NCBI GenBank assembly: GCA_030037515.1
Contig: JASHRE010000149.1
Location: forward strand, 1-8,458
DNA length: 8,458 nucleotides
From: Candidatus Sulfotelmatobacter sp.
Lineage (GTDB): Bacteria > Acidobacteriota > Terriglobia > Terriglobales > Acidobacteriaceae
Reading direction: 5' to 3'
The first letter of the stretch is position 1. Each line of letters opens with the position of its first letter. The notes beneath the pieces were generated by a model, which was given only the letters and a program-made list of their open reading frames with translations, made no database searches and had not been told where the DNA came from. Positions 6,235-8,458 of the stretch are shown here, in pieces. The translations under genes and the position numbers were made by a program.

Positions 6235-6426
6235 TCAGTTACCGGCGTCAACGAAATGCTGCTTTGCGGTGCGCCGGGTTAGCGAACGCATCGTCCCGTC
6301 AACTTCGGAAATAATCGAGCCCAGTATATTGTTTATTTCAGTGATCCCGTTGTGGAGTTGATCAGGATCGGTTTCGCTTCTGACTTGCACACACAACTGA
6401 TGCAGGCGATCTTGCCTGTCCGTCAT
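6235..6426 (-). CDS. 63-aa helical protein, unknown function
   Basis: This small gene has clear expression signals: AAGGAG five nt before ATG 6426 and a terminator downstream. The product is probably two helices (TDRQDRLHQLCVQVRSE and DPDQLHNGITEINNILGSII) separated by a DPDQL turn, with a basic stretch near the end (RSLTRRTAKQ). This LCxxVxxExDPxxLxxxxxEIN pattern recalls very small uncharacterised proteins found repeatedly in acidobacterial genomes; the role is unknown to me. It is transcribed alone and convergently with the 82-aa gene. No cysteine pair, signal peptide or membrane segment is visible. Confidence 0.75.
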   Translation of the reverse strand: MTDRQDRLHQLCVQVRSETDPDQLHNGITEINNILGSIISEVDGTMRSLTRRTAKQHFVDAGN

Positions 6427-6479
6427 CTAGACTCCTTCGCGCGCCCCCCCGCACAAAGCGATTTTAGGACAGGCTATTG

Positions 6480-6569
6480 ATGAAAGAAAGTGCCATTACG
6501 CTGGCTGTGGAAATCTTGGCGCAACGTGTAGGTTGCCTTCCAATCCCGCTCGACCTGAAGAAAAATTAA
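6480..6569 (+). CDS. possible 29-aa small protein
   Basis: ATG 6480 opens MKESAITLAVEILAQRVGCL and ends TAA at 6567-6569. A weak AGG lies 6 nt upstream. The first half is a plausible amphipathic helix. It lies divergent from the 63-aa gene and ends just before a GTGATTCCC motif. The short length makes chance likely. Confidence 0.2.
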   Translation: MKESAITLAVEILAQRVGCLPIPLDLKKN

Positions 6570-6570
6570 C

Positions 6571-6597
6571 TTGCATTGTGATTCCCACTTCATACAC
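6571..6597 (+). promoter_or_regulatory. putative promoter containing GTGATTCCC
   Basis: TTGCAT (6571-6576) and TACACT (6593-6598) are spaced by 16 bp, a weak -35/-10 pair. The repeated 12-mer ATTGTGATTCCC (6575-6586) lies between and across them, preceded by AAATTAA as at 5303. A regulator bound there would block or guide polymerase. The 56-aa gene follows. Confidence 0.4.
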
Positions 6598-6661
6598 TCT
6601 CGAACATTCCGCGCCACGGCCAAAATTTTTGGTTTCTAACAGCATGGAAGAAGGTGTGGTT

Positions 6662-6832
6662 ATGGAAAGTGCCGGGGACGGGGAACCGCAAGTCGCGGAA
6701 ATAATCGAGAGATTGATCACTGAGACGGAGTACCTGATCGAAGAAGGCCGTGTCATCATTCGGCAAATTGAGGGAGTGCAGCGCGAGTTGAAGAGTCTGG
6801 CAAGAGAGGGGCGGTTACTAAATCCCAACTGA
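6662..6832 (+). CDS. 56-aa helical (coiled-coil) protein, unknown function
   Basis: The ATG at 6662 is chosen because GAAGAAGG lies 7 nt upstream; an in-frame ATG at 6644 is possible but lacks such a site. The product is an acidic start (MESAGDGEPQ) followed by one long helix, VAEIIERLITETEYLIEEGR then VIIRQIEGVQRELKSLAREG, with heptad-spaced Ile/Leu/Val typical of a coiled coil. No domain is recognised. It could be a small structural or regulatory partner protein. It has a possible promoter with the repeated GTGATTCCC motif about 75 nt upstream. No obvious terminator directly follows, though an inverted repeat lies at 6908-6941. Confidence 0.6.
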   Translation: MESAGDGEPQVAEIIERLITETEYLIEEGRVIIRQIEGVQRELKSLAREGRLLNPN

Positions 6833-6907
6833 ATCACTCCAGGTTGAAGCTCTCTCGGTTACACGGTTGAGTGCAAATGCGAAATACTCAAATTGCGCAT
6901 CCCCTTT

Positions 6908-6941
6908 CCTTTCAGCCCCTTACCACCAATGACCTGAAAGG
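6908..6941. repeat. 8-bp inverted repeat with an 18-nt spacer
   Basis: CCTTTCAG at 6908-6915 and its exact complement CTGAAAGG at 6934-6941. There is no T tract, so it is not a standard terminator. It may be an RNA hairpin or a protein-binding site. Confidence 0.4.
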
Positions 6942-7011
6942 CAGGATACCCCCGCGTAGAGTTGTGAGCAAAAGTAAAGCCCATAAGCTCAGTAGGTTAC
7001 AGGCAGTTTAG

Positions 7012-7023
7012 GGTCAATTGACC
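7012..7023. promoter_or_regulatory. 12-bp perfect palindrome GGTCAATTGACC
   Basis: This is a perfect even palindrome in the intergenic region downstream of the substrate-binding-type gene. The shape suits a dimeric regulator, but no promoter is visible beside it. Confidence 0.3.
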
Positions 7024-7147
7024 TGCGGTCTTGAGTCTGCCCCTTCAACCGTTGAGCTTTGGGGCTCCGCGAAATTCAATTGGGCATAATCGCAAAGCTC
7101 CTCATTCGGAAGGCACTGCGGCCGACTCGTTGGGAACTCGCGAGCGC

Positions 7148-8071
7148 TTATGCGCCAGCACCGCGCTTTTGTTTGCCGCTTCCCATCGTCGCCAGGTCGG
7201 CCAGCGAAGGGATCGACTCCGGTTGCGTGATCTTTCGGTCGGGCAAGGGCACGCCGTTCTTGATGGCATCGGCGAGCATCTCGATCGCAAGGTCGGTATT
7301 TGCCCGGATATAAATGGTCGCGACCAGCAGTCCGCTGCGCACCCAGCTCTGGCCCGTCTTCGGCATTCCGTCGCATCCGGTGAATGGCAGGTTGAGCCAG
7401 CGGTCCGCGCCAGAAATTTCTCCGAACGCTTTGCGCGCCCCCATAGCCATGCTGTCATCCTGTGCGCCCACCAGATCGATCCGCATGTCCCGCGACGTGC
7501 GCAGCCGCAACCATGAACTCACCGTGCGGTACGAGCTCTCTTCGGTCCAGTTGCCGCGCATCGATTTGATTTGAATATTCGCCGGTTTCGTGCAGTTCAT
7601 GCCGCGCGTGCGTTCTTTTGCCGCCGAGCTGTTGGCCGGCCCTTCAATATAAAGGACCGTTCCGCCCTTCGGCAGCAACGCCGCAAACTGCTGTCCCTGA
7701 ATTTTTCCGATTTCTTCGTGGTCGGAGCTGATGGCGAAGATCGGAACTTTATAGCTGCGGCGCAGCTCCATGATGTAATCGACTTCGTGATTCAGAACCA
7801 CCCAGCCGATCCCAGCCGCTGCCGCAGCGCGCGCCACTTGCGGAAATGCCGTTCCTCCGCACGGCTCAAACAGAATCGCGTCGGGTCGCAGCTTGGGATT
7901 CTGCACGTATTCGAGCAATTGCTGGCTCTGGGCCACGGCGTCGTTGTTCGCGTGAACGATTTTTACGTCCACTCCGAGCCGTTGCGCCGCTTTTTCCGCT
8001 GCTGCAGCCTGTTCCTGCTGATAGTCGTTATCGTCGTTCGTGAGGGAGAGCACGAAATTCAGTCGTTTCAT
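7148..8071 (-). CDS. type I periplasmic-binding-protein-like (sugar ABC transporter substrate-binding family) protein, no signal peptide
   Basis: The product is 307 aa from ATG 8071 and has the two-lobe fold of RbsB-type sugar-binding proteins (Peripla_BP_4). The first strand is KRLNFVLSL (2-10) and the first helix is YQQEQAAAAEKAAQRLGVDV. Then come strand VKIVHANND, the segment PDAILFEPCGG (63-73), AGIGWVVLNHEVD (86-98) and the second-lobe strand GTVLYIEGP (137-145). IDLVGAQDDSMAMGARKAF (198-216) matches the family's V-x-A-x-[ND]D-x-MAxG motif. Unusually, strand one begins at residue 2, leaving no room for a signal peptide or lipobox; starting at TTG 8101 adds only MLLSSALGPP. I infer a cytoplasmic ligand sensor or an uncoupled binding protein. 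No permease or ATPase gene is near. It follows a PilZ-domain gene on the same strand with a 111-nt gap. The ribosome-binding site is weak. Confidence 0.85.
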   Translation of the reverse strand: MKRLNFVLSLTNDDNDYQQEQAAAAEKAAQRLGVDVKIVHANNDAVAQSQQLLEYVQNPKLRPDAILFEPCGGTAFPQVARAAAAAGIGWVVLNHEVDYIMELRRSYKVPIFAISSDHEEIGKIQGQQFAALLPKGGTVLYIEGPANSSAAKERTRGMNCTKPANIQIKSMRGNWTEESSYRTVSSWLRLRTSRDMRIDLVGAQDDSMAMGARKAFGEISGADRWLNLPFTGCDGMPKTGQSWVRSGLLVATIYIRANTDLAIEMLADAIKNGVPLPDRKITQPESIPSLADLATMGSGKQKRGAGA

Positions 8072-8182
8072 TGGGGGACCCAACGCCGATGATAGGAGCA
8101 ACTCGATCTATCGGGAAAGTGACCAGAGTAACCGGGCGGAACCATCGAAGAGCCAGGGCGATCGCGAACAGCTTTTGCAGTC

Positions 8183-8458
8183 TCACGCCCCTGCGGCTGC
8201 GGTTTTGTCGCCGACGAGTGCTTTCAGACTGGCGCCCAAATTTTCGCGGCTCTCATTCGACAATTCGAGGAAACGAAATGGCTGCATCCATCCCTGCGTG
8301 GCCCACATTGGAAACAGCAACTGCGCCTTGGCGCGGATGGTTGCACCGCCCATGTGGAAAATCATTTCCACGGTCAGATTTTCGTCCAGTGGTTTTTCCA
8401 CATGAACCACTCCGCCCGTGATCGAGATCTGATGAATCGCCGATCGCACATCCCGCCG
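8183..8458 (-). CDS. PilZ-domain protein, C-terminal part (runs off the window)
   Basis: The open frame enters from the right edge (RRDVRSAIHQ) and ends at TGA 8183-8185. It contains a PilZ-like beta-barrel pattern: the ISITGGVVHV segment corresponds to the family's [DN]-x-S-x-x-G loop, followed by strands LTVEMIFHM, ATIRAKAQLLF and WMQPFRFLEL, then a C-terminal helix. PilZ domains bind cyclic di-GMP through an Arg-x-x-x-Arg motif plus that loop. Here Arg-Arg-Asp-Val-Arg stands at the right place, but the loop Asp/Asn is replaced by Gln, so ligand binding is uncertain. The true start is outside the window; GTG 8449 is only an edge effect. It is probably co-transcribed with the binding-protein gene, though 111 nt separate them. 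Confidence 0.7.
   Translation of the reverse strand, partial: RRDVRSAIHQISITGGVVHVEKPLDENLTVEMIFHMGGATIRAKAQLLFPMWATQGWMQPFRFLELSNESRENLGASLKALVGDKTAAAGA

Larger units (their letters stand above)
6833..7147. other. about 315 bp intergenic region with inverted repeats
   Basis: No convincing gene. Two structures stand out: CCTTTCAG (6908-6915) facing CTGAAAGG (6934-6941) across 18 nt, and the 12-bp palindrome GGTCAATTGACC (7012-7023). A 41-codon - strand frame (6859-6984) contains FAHNSTRGYPAFQVIGGKG but has no ribosome-binding site. No U-rich terminator for the - strand gene ending at 7148 could be found. Confidence 0.5.

Noticed and set aside
6859..6984. 41-codon - strand frame containing FAHNSTRGYPAFQVIGGKG
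   Set aside because: No ribosome-binding site and no recognised family; could be chance in a gap.
7031..8092. Long + strand frames opposite the binding-protein gene
   Set aside because: They are antisense shadows of a clear - strand domain protein.
1..8458. CRISPR array, rRNA, insertion-sequence ends
   Set aside because: No regularly spaced repeats, rRNA signatures or transposase with terminal inverted repeats were seen.

Overview
The window looks like chromosomal DNA from an environmental acidobacterium. This is inferred from the style of the proteins: the tyrosine-recombinase subtypes, a PilZ protein beside a sugar-binding-type protein, and very small helical proteins with stereotyped terminators. 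No marker gene proves it. The window is an accessory, recombination-prone stretch between conserved-looking genes, and much of it is decayed mobile-element coding sequence.

Left part (1-2293): a tyrosine-recombinase gene (+) broken by a stop codon and at least two frameshifts runs to within 9 bp of an intact tRNA gene with anticodon CAT (1228-1304). Just beyond, on the - strand, lies a small helix-turn-helix (excisionase-like) gene broken by an extra base in an 8-base A run. About 700 bp with no convincing gene follows.

Middle (2294-5285): an intact 529-residue predicted exported alpha-helical protein of unknown function (-). Next come two recombinase remnants, both on the - strand and apparently from different subfamilies: a C-terminal catalytic piece (4024-4450) and an N-terminal core-binding piece (about 4770-5285). 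A small + strand coiled-coil/basic-tail reading frame, itself frameshifted, lies between them.

Right-centre (5286-7147): a series of very small genes, partly with clear expression signals: a 49-aa single-pass membrane protein, an 82-aa protein ending inside a perfect terminator hairpin, a 63-aa helical protein (-) with a strong ribosome-binding site and terminator, and a 56-aa helical protein. The 9-mer GTGATTCCC occurs three times in the window, each time upstream of one of the small + strand genes. A one-mismatch copy lies upstream of the 529-residue gene.

Right end (7148-8458): a type I periplasmic-binding-protein-like protein with no visible signal peptide, preceded on the same strand by the C-terminal part of a PilZ-domain protein that runs off the window.

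Taken together, the tRNA-adjacent region reads as an integration hot spot that has collected and degraded at least three recombinases. The lesions I can reconstruct are mostly +1 insertions, two of them in 8-base homopolymers, so sequencing error must be excluded before calling all of them true pseudogenes.
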